A stretch of DNA of 64,000 bases, from the NCBI GenBank assembly GCA_019279435.1, contig JAAALK010000080.1, forward strand, positions 89,363,653-89,427,652, written 5' to 3'. Positions 32,591 through 43,436 of this stretch are shown piece by piece. The notes under the pieces are model-generated. The model ran no database searches and was not told the origin of the DNA. It was given only the letters and a program-made list of their open reading frames with translations. Made by a program: the position numbers and the translations under genes. The DNA comes from Zizania palustris. Its lineage: Eukaryota > Streptophyta > Magnoliopsida > Poales > Poaceae. The first letter of the stretch is position 1. Each line of letters begins with the position of its first letter.

Positions 32591-34358
32591 ACGGTGGTAC
32601 TCCAAGTGGGTGCACCGTTGGTTTTATGTCCGAGTGGGGCTGAGCTCCGGGCTCGCCGGAACTCCGCGCCACATCTAGTTCCGGAGGGAGGCGGTCGTCG
32701 AGGGTAGCGCCGACTCGGTCTCCACTCGCATCCAGCTGCTTCAAATCATCGCCCGCCGGATGAGAATGCGGTATTTGACGGAGGAGTTCGTCACCCTCGA
32801 GATCCCGCCACTGAAGGAGGAGTGGCCGGCGTCGCTCCAGAGTACCCGGGATGACTCATCATCGACGGAGCTCTCCCACCGGCTCGGTTAGCATCCGCCT
32901 CCTCTTAATCTTGTCAATTCTTTCAGTATGTTTGAACGGTTAGCGGACATAACCCTCGAGTACAGGGTCGCTCGTCGCCAATACCCCAAACGAAGTAGCC
33001 CGGATCGCTGAAAGGATCCTCGGGGCTCCCACCCCAGCTGAGTACAAGCGGTGGGTGGAACTCGTAGGATCATGGGGGCAGCACAACCTGGTGTGGGATG
33101 CGCTCAAGCTTTCTCCCCCGCCTCTCCCAGAGGGGGAAGCCCTCCGCGCGTCTTCAAAGAAGATGGGGGCAGACCTCGATGTCGGGCCCTCCCCCAAGCG
33201 CCCCTTGAAGAAGAAGAAGGTGGTGAAGGGTCCGAAGAGGCTTTCCCCGGCCCACTCCTCTGCCTCCCATTCCGAATGGGGTACTGTAGCAAGGGGGTCG
33301 GGATGGAACCGGATGATCCCTCGGCGGACCCGGACCTGCTCCGCCCAGAGCGACCAACTTCTGGCAGTGCCGAAAGCACTCCAGCTCCCCCGAACCCGCC
33401 GCCGCCTGCTCCAAGGGCCGGGCAAGAGGCACCAAATATTGAAGGGGAGTCATCCCCCAAGTCCACCCCTCCGTGCGGTCCGTCGTCGGAGGGGGTCTCC
33501 GTCAGCTCTCGAGGGAGTCGGGAAACCGACAGCCTAGACGGGGGGGGGGTTGGCCGACCCCCTTGGAGCTGTTGAAGAGAGCGCCGACGTCGAGGCCGAA
33601 CTTGCTGCGGCGGCAGCAGGTTCCCAGGTGAACTCGATAGACGACTTGTTCTATCGGCCGGGCACTCTAGGGTGCATCCGGCCCTCGGAAGCCCCCGACG
33701 AAACTGCGGATGAAGGTACGTGGTTCCACTCATATTTTTACTTGGAAGTATCAAATCCCTTCGACTCTCACCTCTGTTCTTCCTAGGCAGGTATGTCCGC
33801 CTGGGTCTCAGCTCCGGCCCCGATACCCTTCGAGGATGCCGCTGATATAGGGTCCGAAGTCCCTGCAGGTGCAGCGGGGGCTTTGGGACTAGGTGACGGG
33901 GCGGAGTCGGAGGAGGCCCCTGGAGAAGCCTACGAGGGGGCTGGTAGAGAGGCTGAGATCCGGCCACCCTCCAGCTCGAGGGGCGCGTGTACCAGCGTGC
34001 CCCTCCTATGCCCCTTCTTGGAGGAAGGTGAAGACTTCACATCGAGGGTGGCCCCGGTCCACGACTCTTACCTGCACTTGCGGGAGGCCGGGGTGATAGA
34101 TGAGCTCGGCCAGGTGGACGGCATCGACCTCGGCCAGGCAATTGAGAGTGCCGCAAGCCAGTTATTTCTTCGAAGCGCCCTAGGGCAAGCCCCTAGCCTT
34201 CTTTATCTGACTCGCCGCTTCGTGCGCAGGTAGTCGCGTTGGCACATGGTTCGCTGCTGTCCCTGCTCTCCGAACGCAGCCGCCGCGAGAGCAAGCGCTT
34301 CGGAGCTCTGTGGGCGAGCGGATACTGCCGAGAGACTGGTCTAGAAGCAGGCAGCCGA
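32591..34358 (+). pseudogene. G1 antisense gene: rest of exon 1, exons 2 and 3, start of exon 4
   Basis: After the C2 TSD the exon resumes RWYSKWVHRWFY and runs with one stop (TAG, about 32677) to a donor at 32886/32887. Intron 1 (32887-32965, GT...AG) rejoins in phase to VANTPNEVARIAERILGAPTP, followed by a Lys-rich nuclear-signal-like stretch (PLKKKKVVKG) and a Pro/Ser-rich low-complexity region. Intron 2 is 33716-33790 (GTACGT...GGCAG), in phase. Exon 3 (33791 on) is acidic and ends near SAASQ. Intron 3 (about 34161-34229) has a good acceptor but a donor that seems to have lost one base. Exon 4 starts VVALAHGS at 34230 and is cut at 34358. The matching introns in G4 support this model. Confidence 0.7.
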
Positions 34359-35306
34359 TGTAACACCCAAAATTTTCAAAGTAATAAAAATATTATTTAA
34401 TCCAATTTCCTGGAATTTATTATTTTGCAAATACCTTCAATACCCTCCTTTACCCTTTTGAACTACAACCTAGATGAAATTGCCAAACTAGGAGCTGAAA
34501 TCTTTTGTATATGATCCCAAGGCCAAGATATATTTTTGAGAATTTTTACAAATTTTTATCAACTTTGGAAGTGGCCCTAATATTTTAATCCATTTTCTGT
34601 GATTATTTTTAATCAAAAATTTATTTCAACAGTAACGGGCTCCCTCCCCTTTTTCTCTCTCCCCCGGCCGGCACATCCCACTCCTCCCCGCGCGTGCCAT
34701 CTGACCAGTGGACCCCACCCATCAGCGACTCCCTCTCTCCCACCCTACGCACCCAACAGCTCGGCCCCACCTGTCGGTGCCAACCGACCCCCCTCTCACG
34801 CCAGAGCCCGACCCCACTCGTCAGTCACCTCGCTCGTGCGCCCGCGCTCGCTCACCAGTGGCCCCCACCTATCGGACCCATCGTCCACCTCGTGCCACCG
34901 CCCCCAAATCGTGCCGGCCGACGACCTCGCCCTCGGATTCGGCTCGCCGGCCCATCCCCCATTAAATTGACGCAATTAATCGGTGCCCCGCGCCGTGCCG
35001 GCCGTTTCCCCTCGTTAACTCATGCCATTAATCCACGGGATCAGCGCTCGCGTGCATGGCAGACCACGCCGGCACCATCAAAAACCCCCTCTCGGCTTTC
35101 CTTGTATACGTCGCCCGTTATCCCTCGCTGGTACGCCTATTTAAGCCCCCTCGCCATCCGCGTTTGATCCCCCATGCCCTCTCGCCACGAGAAAAAACAG
35201 AGCACTTGCATTTCAATTTTTAGCGCACCACCACCGCCCATACTCCAGCCGTCGCTCGCCGTCGCCGGAGTCCCCCTCCGTCCTCACCGACCGCACCGTT
35301 GCGATC
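34359..35306 (+). repeat. LTR of another gypsy-type element, truncated by the assembly gap
   Basis: It begins tgtaacacccaaaatttt, a common start of plant gypsy LTRs, exactly where the G1 antisense exon breaks off. It holds an AT-rich head, a long C-rich middle, and ctatttaag (35138-35146) as a possible TATA element. No matching second LTR, PBS or coding sequence is visible because the gap follows. Reading frames across it come from C-rich sequence and are not genes. The orientation is inferred only from the TG start and the TATA-like site. Confidence 0.6.
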
Positions 35307-35406
35307 NNNNNNNNNNNNNNNNNNNNNNNNNNNNNNNNNNNNNNNNNNNNNNNNNNNNNNNNNNNNNNNNNNNNNNNNNNNNNNNNNNNNNNNNNNNNNN
35401 NNNNNN
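35307..35406. other. Assembly gap, 100 N
   Basis: Exactly 100 undetermined bases, so the real length is probably unknown. The left side is the tgtaacaccc LTR and the right side is the middle of G3 protease, so the 3' LTR and most of pol of G3 could be missing here. Confidence 0.99.
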
Positions 35407-35816
35407 AGATGACGTTGTAGGCATATGGAGCATCCACGACGTCGAAGATTACTTCCTCTGTCCTGGCTAACAATCCTTCTCCGAAGGTAACTTCCAGGCC
35501 AATTTGGCCGAGTGCATCAAGCGGAGGTCCTGCGAAGCCTTGCAAAGGACGAGCCGCTGGAAGAAGGTGCTTTATGGAGATGCATAATTGATCGAAGGCT
35601 TGAACAAAAATAATGTATGTCGAACTCCCTCCGTCAATTAGCACTCTTCGAACTTCAGTTCCTGCAATGTTGGCAGTAATGACAAGTGGGTCTGCATGTG
35701 AAAATTTAATGCCAGCTGCATCCTCTACAGAAAAAGATATTGGTACATGGGACCAGTTCAGGCATAGCAGCTGCAGACGACGAAGTTCCAATATGCCCCA
35801 CTTCTCCGACATACTC
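35407..35816 (-). pseudogene. G3 protease fragment
   Basis: The segment contains the active-site stretch VLIDGGSSTYIIF and the flanking HADPLVITANIAGTEV, then DVVDAPYAYNVI, where the gap begins. It lines up residue by residue with G2 protease. A frame change near 35760 separates it from the gag frame (the KRQRR/YVGEVGH junction). RT and integrase cannot be judged. Confidence 0.75.
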
Positions 35817-37305
35817 TCTTCTCTGCCTTTTTGACATGCTTCCGAGAGTCCCTCCTCCGGAGATTGGGAGGACTACTCTTTTTCCTCGGTCTTGCCCTTC
35901 TTCCTACTTTGGAGGTGGCATAACATTGACCACCGGAGGGCGCCTTGCTGGATCGATGTTCTCTATTCACGCCACAGCCTGGACAGGCTCTGGACGCACT
36001 TCGGCTTGAACTCGGTCAGTAGTACCTCGACCCGAAGTTCTCTCTAAATACTCTCCTCTCAGAGTAAGTATAGCCTTGCACGCGTCAGTTGCGTGACTTT
36101 GGTTCTCACCATGAATGCAGCAGAAGAAAGTTTGGCCTTTTCCGGTCGATTTCCCTGGAGGCCTCCAACTGCTGGTTTTACTTCCCGAAGGTTGTTGAGC
36201 TCTTTGGGCAAACTTTTGCGGAGGTGCAATGTTCAGAACTTCTGAACGAGGATGCTTTTGCCCCCTTCTCCTATCATGCTGAGCTTCGAAGACAGGTCCT
36301 TGCGGCTGTGCCGAAGTTTTCACTTCCAATTTTACCTCCTGCAGTATGGACGGAGTAACTGCAGTTCTCCGAAGCCAGCCCTCTTCTGACCTTGCATATT
36401 CTTCAAAATAGGACATCAGCTGAGAAACAGAAGATATGCTTTTCCGGTGAAGTTTATCGAGGAGGCCTGGATGAATGACTCCTTCCCGACCTGCGTCAAC
36501 TACTGAAGACGTAGTTAACCCTCGGATCTGCGACTTCGTATGAGCGAAGCACTTGAAGTATTGTCTTAAGGTTTCTCCAGGGAGCTGCTTCACCTGGAAA
36601 AGACTTCCCGTCGACATTGGAGGCACGAAGGTGCCCTGGAAGTTACTCACGAACTTTTTCTTCAATTGCCCCCATGAACTGATTGATCCTGGTTTTAAAG
36701 ACCAGAACCATCGCAAAGCTACTCCTTGAAGAGCCAGGGGGAAACATTCTGCCATGGTGTCCCGCACTCCTCCACTGGCTTCAATTGCGAAAGCATAAGA
36801 TCAGACAAATTCTCCAGGATCTTCATCTCCGACATATTTGCAAAGCTTCGAAGTCTTAAACTTCGGGTTGAAGCGAACTTTTTGCAGTTCAGGATGCAGT
36901 GGAGACTCGGTATCAAAGGAGGCGTTCTCTGGGGCTTCAGGATAGATAGGTTCGTCGTCTTCAGGCACTTCAGGAATAACTGGGATGGCTTGGGAGACTG
37001 GCCATTTGAGCGGCCATATCACCAAGATTGTCTTCATCTCCTCCGGAAGCATCTTCCGGGTCTTGAGAACTGTAAGGATCAGTTCGGAGTGGAACTTGAG
37101 GTGGAAGAGGAACTCCGGGTGGCCGAAGTATAGATGGAGTTGGTGGAGGAACTCCGTATGCTCGAGGAATGGGAATCCCTTCCGGAGTTTGAGGTGGAGG
37201 AAACGTCGAAGGTCCTCCGACCTCAACTGTGTCTGGAGATATCACTCTGGAGGTCCGAGGGGACCTCCGAACAGGGTTACCAGTTGCGCTCCGTTTAGGA
37301 GGCAT
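35817..37305 (-). pseudogene. G3 gag
   Basis: The ATG at 37303-37305 gives MPPKRSATGNPVRRSPRT and a Pro-rich N region to about 36970. A frame change follows, and the capsid continues (GVALRWFWSLKPGSISSW, FQGTFVPPMSTGSLFQ) with a zinc-knuckle-like CCIHGENQSHATDACK near 36085-36130 and a basic C terminus ending KRQRR near 35815. A TGA near 36800 (in SYAFAIEA, where the relatives read arginine) is a further lesion. Homologous to G2 and G4 gag. Confidence 0.82.
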
Positions 37306-37347
37306 GGTGTAAGAAGTTGGTAGATAACGAAGTTTCTTGGACTAAGT

Positions 37348-37365
37348 TCCCCACGGACGGCGCCA
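37348..37365 (-). other. G3 primer-binding site
   Basis: tggcgccgtccgtgggga on the minus strand, identical to G2 and G4. Confidence 0.88.
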
Positions 37366-37367
37366 AC

Positions 37368-37861
37368 TGTTGGCATAAAAGATTACGCTAACAGGTTTCT
37401 GAAGATTAGAAACTAACAAACGAAGTGTTTGCGAAGGAAACTATTCCAAGCCTCCGAAAAGATAATAACTTAGAATAGTTTGAAAGTGTGTATTGAATAA
37501 CTTGTATTCGGTCCTTATTACAGGGTAAAACGGGGGGTATTTATAGGCCCAAACATTAAGGAAAATACCTTTTTACCCCTCTATTACAACCGACATAGTG
37601 GAAACTATTCGGTACTCTTAATAGGGCTAAAATGGTAAAAGACTAATCTAGTTAGAAAGAAGATAAGTCTTCCATCTTAGCTGGCAAAGAGGTTCCTGGA
37701 AGAGTCCATGTTCGAAGATGTACTCCGAACTAGAGCCCGTCATCATACTTCGAACTTTGTTGGATGCATCTCCGAAATTATATATCGGACATCTTTATCT
37801 TAATCACTAGTCTTTATCTTGTTGCTGCGATAATCTTAAGATGGAATATTTTCCCCCAACA
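37368..37861 (-). repeat. G3 5' LTR
   Basis: 494 bp in the TGTTGGGGG...CCAACA family, with tatttatagg (inverted TATA box) near 37538-37547. Confidence 0.9.
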
Positions 37862-38978
37862 CCGCCGAAGCCCACGAAGCCCGAGTGCTCCAGCTCGAGC
37901 GGACCACGACGGACCTTCTGGCCCGGAATGAGGCGGCGACCGAGGCGCTAGCCCAGGGGGAAAAGACAGTGGACGACACCGTAGTCTCCCTCCGAAGGGC
38001 GCTGGCACGCTATGGCACCGGGTGCACGGCTTTTGACGTCGCCCGGGAGCCCCTTAGCCACCGGCTAAAATTTGTCCAGGCTGCTGTTCGGCAGATAGGC
38101 CTCACCGTGTCGAGATACGGTGAGGTATCGGCCCAGGTAGCTGCGCTCAGAATCCTTCATCGCCTGGAAGCTTCCGGAAGCACCATGCCTTCTTCATCGA
38201 GTTCTCACCCATCGCCTTCGGGGGGAGTCACCTCCTTTCTCCTAGTCTGGCGGTAGCCTAGTCCTTGAGGGTCCTCCAGGCAGCTTGGCAAGCCGAGGGC
38301 CCTGATGCGGTCAAGGCCTAGCTCTACGAGGCCCTTCGCTCGAGTGAACCTCTGGCTTCCTCGAAGCCCCCAGCCGCGGCACGCCAACCGAACCCGAAGG
38401 TGTAGTCTCCTTAGGGCCTTTATAACGCAATTCCTATAATAGATTAGAAACTTTCCAGCGTATTAATAAAGAGTAATTGCTTCCTGAAAATTATTCAGGG
38501 CATTCGATCCGCTCGTGATTGTGACATCGAGGTTCTCGATAATGATGAGGCCCTTCGGCACCAATGGGCTACTCTTGAAGCCTTTAGAACTAATCGGCCC
38601 ACACGTTTCATCATCCCCCGGGATGGTGACAGACATGCAGACCCCGAGATTGTTCAGGAGGTTCTAAGCTCAATTAAGGAAGAAGAGAGAGAGCCTTGGG
38701 CTCCGTCCTCGTCGCCCGAACCGGTGAACTGGTCTGATGTGGAGGTCGATCCGAATGAGACACAGCCCAGGGGCGAGGGTTCGCGCAGTTGGGCCCAACT
38801 GCAGGAAGACCAGAAGGCCTTCCAGGCCTGAAGGAAAGAACAGAAAAGGCAGAAAAGGAGGGAGAAGTCTAACCGTGGAGCGACGGAGCCCCCGACGGGA
38901 ATGGGCTCCGGCCCGGTTGACTCTTCCGACCGAAAAGGCTTCCGGTTCCTGCTAGACTTGGACGAAGACTTCTCCTAG
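37862..38978 (+). pseudogene. G1 antisense gene, rest of exon 4 and exon 5
   Basis: Exon 4 resumes TAEAHEARVLQLERTTTDLL, a heptad-like coiled coil, then RYGEVSAQVAALRILHRLEA, and after a frame slip near 38225 and a TAG at about 38320 reaches SKPPAAARQPNPK. Here a donor at 38399/38400 (aag|gtgtag) opens intron 4, 38400-38498. Its first codons in frame are a stop, so a simple ORF call would end here. Exon 5 (38499-38978) reads on in phase as CDIEVLDNDEALRHQWATLE, with RPTRFIIPRDGD, IKEEEREPW and SWAQLQEDQKAFQA, then a TGA (probably from CGA) and a last RFLLDLDEDFS. The G4 and G5 copies have the same exon 5. Confidence 0.72.
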
Positions 38979-39138
38979 CCTTATCCTCCGCTTTAATTTC
39001 GCAACAGACGTTGTACGTTGTACGCTCTATCGATGATGTAATAATCGAAGCCTTTCTTCTCTACCCTTCCCCCTCCTTTGCGGGTAGACGACTTGTCGAT
39101 TGGGCGCGAACAGCAGAAAGGCAGGCAGAAGAACTAGG

Positions 39139-39352
39139 GGTGCGCCCCGTCGGAGCGTTGGAACTTAGAAAAAGGGGGGGGGTGCATCGAGCCGGGGCTC
39201 AGAACCCGGGTAGGGGGTGCGTCGAGACGAAGCTCGGAACCGGAGTTGGGGGTGCGTCGAGTCGGAGCTCGGAACCCGAGTCGGTGGTGCATCGAGATGG
39301 AGCTCGGAACCCGAGTAGGGGGTGCGTCGAGCCGTAGCTTGGAACCCATATT
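39139..39352. repeat. G1 35-bp tandem repeat, hairpin-forming, at the gene convergence point
   Basis: Units start at 39181, 39216, 39251, 39286 and 39321, an exact 35-bp period, with a degenerate first unit at 39139. Each unit reads ggtgcrtcgag, four variable bases, agctcggaacc; cgag and ctcg can pair around the variable bases. The array lies between the end of the antisense gene (38978) and the end of integrase (39487), the same place as the hairpin arrays of G4 and G5. Confidence 0.85.
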
Positions 39353-39486
39353 GCCTGGTGAAACTACGCTTTTGATACCGCAGTGCGTCCACTTTGGTCG
39401 AAAACGTTCACCTGATATTATTATTGAATTTAAGATTGGATACAACAGTAGCCAGCACTGGCCAGCATCGGACAACACTTATGAAA

Positions 39487-40683
39487 TTATGCAAAATAGC
39501 GCTTCAAGTGCTCCGCGTGCCAAGTGTGCTTCAGGTCCTCCCCTTCCAAGGTAGCTAGACGGTAGGATCTTGGCCGCCCGGAGCCGGTCACGATGTACGG
39601 GCCTTCCTACTTGTTGCCTAGCTTCGTCGGAGCGACTACCTCATGTAGGACAAGGTGCCCTGGCTGGAACTCGTTGCGCTTGACCTTGGGGTCATACCAC
39701 GCCTTCGTCTGCTTCTGGTACTGCGAAAGGTTCGCGATGGCTCGGAGCCGTGTTTCCTCCGTAAGGTCGAGGGAGACGGCGCGCTCTTGATCGGTCTCGG
39801 GTGTTGTGACCCGCAGCGAACCAGCTCGAATCTCCATCGGGGTCATTGCTTCGTCACCGAATAGAAGCCGGAACAGGGTGAACCCGGTAGCCCGGGAAGG
39901 GGTGGTCCGAATGGACCACAGGATCTTCGGTAGCTCTTCGGGCCACAATCCCTTGGCTAAACCCACGATGCGTTTATTGAGGCCGGAGAGAATATGCCCA
40001 TTAGCCCTCTCAACAGCCCCATTTGACTGGGGATGCCACACCGCCACAATGCATAGCTGGACTCCCAATTCTTCGCAGAATGCTTTGAAGGCCCCAGCAT
40101 CGAACTGAGTGCCATTGTCTAGTGTGAGTTGCTTGGGCACTCCAAACCGGCAAACTATATTCTGCCAAAAGAATTTCTGGACGCTTCTAGAGGTAATGGA
40201 AGTCAATGGTTCGGATTTGACCCACTTGGAGAAATACTCGACGGCGACGACGGTGAAGCTCAGGTTGCCTCTTGCTCTAGAGAACGGTCCAATGAGGTCC
40301 ATCCCCCAGTGAGCTAGAGGCCACACAGGCGAAATGAGCTGTAGGCTGACCGGGGGCCTGTGGCTCCATCGCCCCATCCATTGGCACCCTTGGCAAGTAC
40401 GTACTAGATCTTTGGCGTCGGCGACGACTGTGGGCCAGTATATGCCTTGTCGGAGGGTCTTCCCGGCGAGTGCTCGAGGGGCTAGGTGACTGCCACACAG
40501 GGCCTCATGGATTTCTCGGAGCATTGTTATCCCGTCTGGGCGAGAGATGCATCGAAGCAGCGGGGAACATACCCCCGACTTGTATAGGATGCCATCGATG
40601 ACTTGAAAAGACCTAGCGCGGAGCTGAAGCTGCGCCTGATCCGGACTATGTCGGTCATCCATATCGCCACTAAGTGCTCGTAA
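39487..40683 (-). pseudogene. G1 integrase
   Basis: From right to left: linker, the HHCC zinc domain (LREIHEALCGSHLAPRALAG ... CQGCQWMG), then the catalytic core with Asp in GMDLIGPFSRARG, Asp in LTLDNGTQFD and Glu in GAVERANGHI, so the DDE triad is intact. The C-terminal domain YDPKVKRNEFQPGHLVLHEV follows. A TAG (TGG to TAG) at about 39607 precedes the last 40 residues, which end EHLKRYFA at 39487. No chromodomain follows, consistent with the Tat lineage. It inserts cDNA into host chromatin. The core frame of 351 codons is otherwise open, the best integrase in the window. Confidence 0.87.
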
Positions 40684-42249
40684 AATGGGCTCCCGCTAAT
40701 CTTCGCTGATCGATTAGAGGACTGCAGCTGGCCGAGGTGTCGTAGGGGTACCCGTCGGCGGTCGAGGGGACACCGGGGCCTCGATCGGCACGGGGGCGGT
40801 ACTTCTTCGCGGAGGGACGCCGAAGGTTTGACAAGCTCTTCGAAGATGGCACCAGGCGGCAGGGCTTGACCGTCGGCCCCAACTTTAGCGAGGGCATCAG
40901 CTTGGCAGTTCTCGCTTCTTGGGATGCTCTGGACGGATATTCCTTTGAAAGATTCTTCGAATTTCCGAATGGCTTCGAGGTAGGAGGCGCGATCGGGGTG
41001 CCGGGCCTGGAAACACTTGTATATATGCCCGGCGACGACCTGAGAATCGGTCTTGACTACGACATGGGTGGCTCCGAGCGCATGCGCCTTCGAAGACCCA
41101 GCAACACTCCTTCATACTCGGCGATATTGTTTGTAGCCTTGAAGTTCAATCGAACGGAATACAAAGCCTGCTGACCGGAGAGAGAAACAATCACTGCCCC
41201 GACACCAGCTACTGAAGCCTAGTAGGCGCCGTCCCAATAGACGGTCCACACCCCTTCGTCCGCTTCGACACCGACGTGATCGGCTGTAGATGTACATTCA
41301 GCGACGAAATCGGCAAGGATTTGAGACTTGACGGCAGTCCGGGCCACGAAGGAGATCCCGAACGGAGCAAGCTCCACTGCCCACTTCCCGATACGTCCGG
41401 TAGCGTCCTTATTTCGGAACATGTCACCCAGGGGGTATGTGGTCGGAATAATGATATCATGAGCTAGGAAGTAATGCCGAAGCTTCTGGGATGCCATGAT
41501 GAGAGCATATGCCACCTTTTCGAGCTCGGAATACCGAGTTTTTGCTCCGGAGAAGGCTTCGGATAAGAAATAGAGGGTCGTTGCACCAGCTTCCCACCAT
41601 TGTCTTCTTCTTTAATCAGGGCCGCGCTTGCTGTGCTGCCAGAGGCAGCGAGGTAGACCAAAAGAAGATTGCCAGCCCGGGGCATTGCGAGGGCCACGAG
41701 GTCAGAGAGGTATTCTTTCATCTTGTCGAAACAGTCCTGACATTCGGGAGTCCATTCGAAGTCTTTGGATCCTCGCAACGCCTTAAAAATGAGCAGGCTT
41801 TTCTCGACTGATCTCGCCAAGAAACGGCTAAGAGTGGCCAAGCGCCCAACTAGTTTCTACGCCTGCTTCAAATTCCAAGGGGGAGACATGTTTTGCAGTG
41901 CGCTGACTTGTGTTGGGCTGGCTTCGATACCCTGACTGGAGACTAGATACCCCAGTAGCTTTCCTGCACGTGCTCCGAAGACACTCTTCTCCAGATTAAG
42001 GTGGATCCCGCACATTTTGAGGTTATCAAAGGTTTCAACTATGTCCACACTATGGCGATCCTTGACCGTGCTTTTAGTAACAATGTCGTCCATATATGCT
42101 TCGACATTACGGCCGATCTGGTGGCCTAGAGCTTTAGATATTAGCCTTGAGAAGGTGGCTCCGGCGTTGCGGAGGCCGAAGGGCATCCGGACGAAACAAA
42201 ACACTCCCGATGGGGTAATAAATCTTGTTTTGACCTGATCTTCCGGCTT
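40684..42249 (-). pseudogene. G1 reverse transcriptase C-terminal part and RNase H
   Basis: After the stop at 42250 the RT continues KTRFITPSGVFCFVRMPFGL, with the catalytic AYMDDIV near 42085-42105, then thumb and connection (GKLLGYLVSSQGIEASPTQV, LATLSRFLARSVEKSLLIF, WTPECQDCFDKMKEYL). A stop near 41857 and a shift near 41600 break the frame. RNase H appears in two parts: the RT-linked one around ALIMASQKLRHYFLAHDI, and a second domain with VWTVYWDGAY and NNIAEYEGVLLGL. The dual RNase H is a recognised trait of Tat elements. Further frame changes follow down to the integrase. Confidence 0.8.
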
Positions 42250-43436
42250 CTACCAGATCTGGTGATACCCTGAATAAGCGTCGAGGAAGCCGAGGAGCTC
42301 GGAACCAGCAGTGGAATCAACTAACTGGTCGATGCGAGGCATGGGATAGGGGTCACGAGGGCAAGCTTTATTCAAAGAAGTGAAGTCGATACACATGCGC
42401 CATTTGCCAGATGTTTTCTTCTGGACAAATACTGGATTAGACAACCATTCGGTGTGACTAACTTCCCGAATGACCCCCGCCCGGAGCAATTTCTCAGTCT
42501 TGGTCTTGGCAAGCTCGGCCCGCTCGACGGACAGCTTTCGGAGCCCCTGGCGCACCGGGCGAGCTTTCGGGTTGACCGCCAGAGAATGCTCGATAATCGA
42601 GAGGTCGACACCTGGGATGTCCTCATCGGACCACACGAAGATGTCCAGGTTGTTGCTGATGACTTCTTCGAGTTGCTCTGACACCTTTGGCTCTAGGCCC
42701 CCTCCGAAGCAGATCGGGTACTCCTTCCCGTTTCGGATCAGGACCTTCGTGACGATCTTCCCCTCTGGGAGCGGCTTGGCTGGGTGCCCCTTCGGCGGAG
42801 TGTCTTCGGCACCTGGCAACCCGACTTCTCCCAAGCCTTCTCGAACGCTCTGGACTTGCCGCGGCTCCAATGGGGCCAAGTGGCCATATTCGACCTGGCG
42901 GGCCGCTGCCTGATCTCCCAGAATCAACAACACTCCCCCCGAGGTCGGCATCTTGAGGCACAGGTAGTTGTGGTGGGCAATGGCTCCGAAGGGATTGAGC
43001 ATCCCCCTTCCGAAGATGGCGTTGTAGGCGTACGGGGTGTCGACGACGTCGAAGATGATATCCTTGTTGTGACGAAGGGGGGAGTCTCCGAAGGTCACCT
43101 CCAACCCAATATTGCCAAGAGCGTCGAGTGGCGGACCTGCGAAGCCCTGGAGTGGCCGGGAAGCTGGCAACAAGTGCTTCTGGTAGAGACACAACTGGTC
43201 GAAAGCGTGCACGAAGATAATGTCAGCGGAACACCCGCCATCGACCAGGATGCAATGCACCTCGACACCCGCGATGTCTGCCGAGATGACGATGGGATCG
43301 GCATGCGGGAACTTGATGCTGGCGGCGTCCTCGGCGGTGAAGGAGATGGGAACGTGGGACCATTCGGGAAGCGCGGAGAAGCCTGAGGTGTCGATATGTC
43401 CGACCTCCCGGACATAGTCCCTCCACTGGCGCTTTT
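42250..43436 (-). pseudogene. G1 protease and N-terminal reverse transcriptase
   Basis: The frame from KRQWRDYVREVGH (about 43430) is open to 42250. The protease active site is ILVDGGCSADIIF near 43230-43260, then FGRGMLNPFGAIAHHNY. The linker (DEDIPGVDLSIIEHSLAVNP) leads to RT motifs TEWLSNPVFVQKKTSGKWRM, IDFTSLNKACPRDPYPMPRI and SELLGFLDAYSGYHQIW, where a TAG at 42250 interrupts. The stop replaces the lysine codon used by G2 and G4 in the same place, so it is a late mutation. Confidence 0.85.

Larger units (their letters stand above)
35407..37861 (-). mobile_element. Ty3/gypsy retrotransposon G3, 5' part only
   Basis: Minus-strand order: 5' LTR (37368-37861), PBS, gag, protease, then the gap. 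It belongs to the family of G2, G4 and G5. To the right, the G1 antisense exon continues at 37862, so G3 is nested in G1. The would-be right TSD is ccgcc (37862-37866); the left copy is not visible. Confidence 0.85.

Noticed and set aside
34599..35167. Pro-rich frames in the plus strand before the gap
   Set aside because: They overlap each other in three frames in C-rich LTR sequence and lack any domain.
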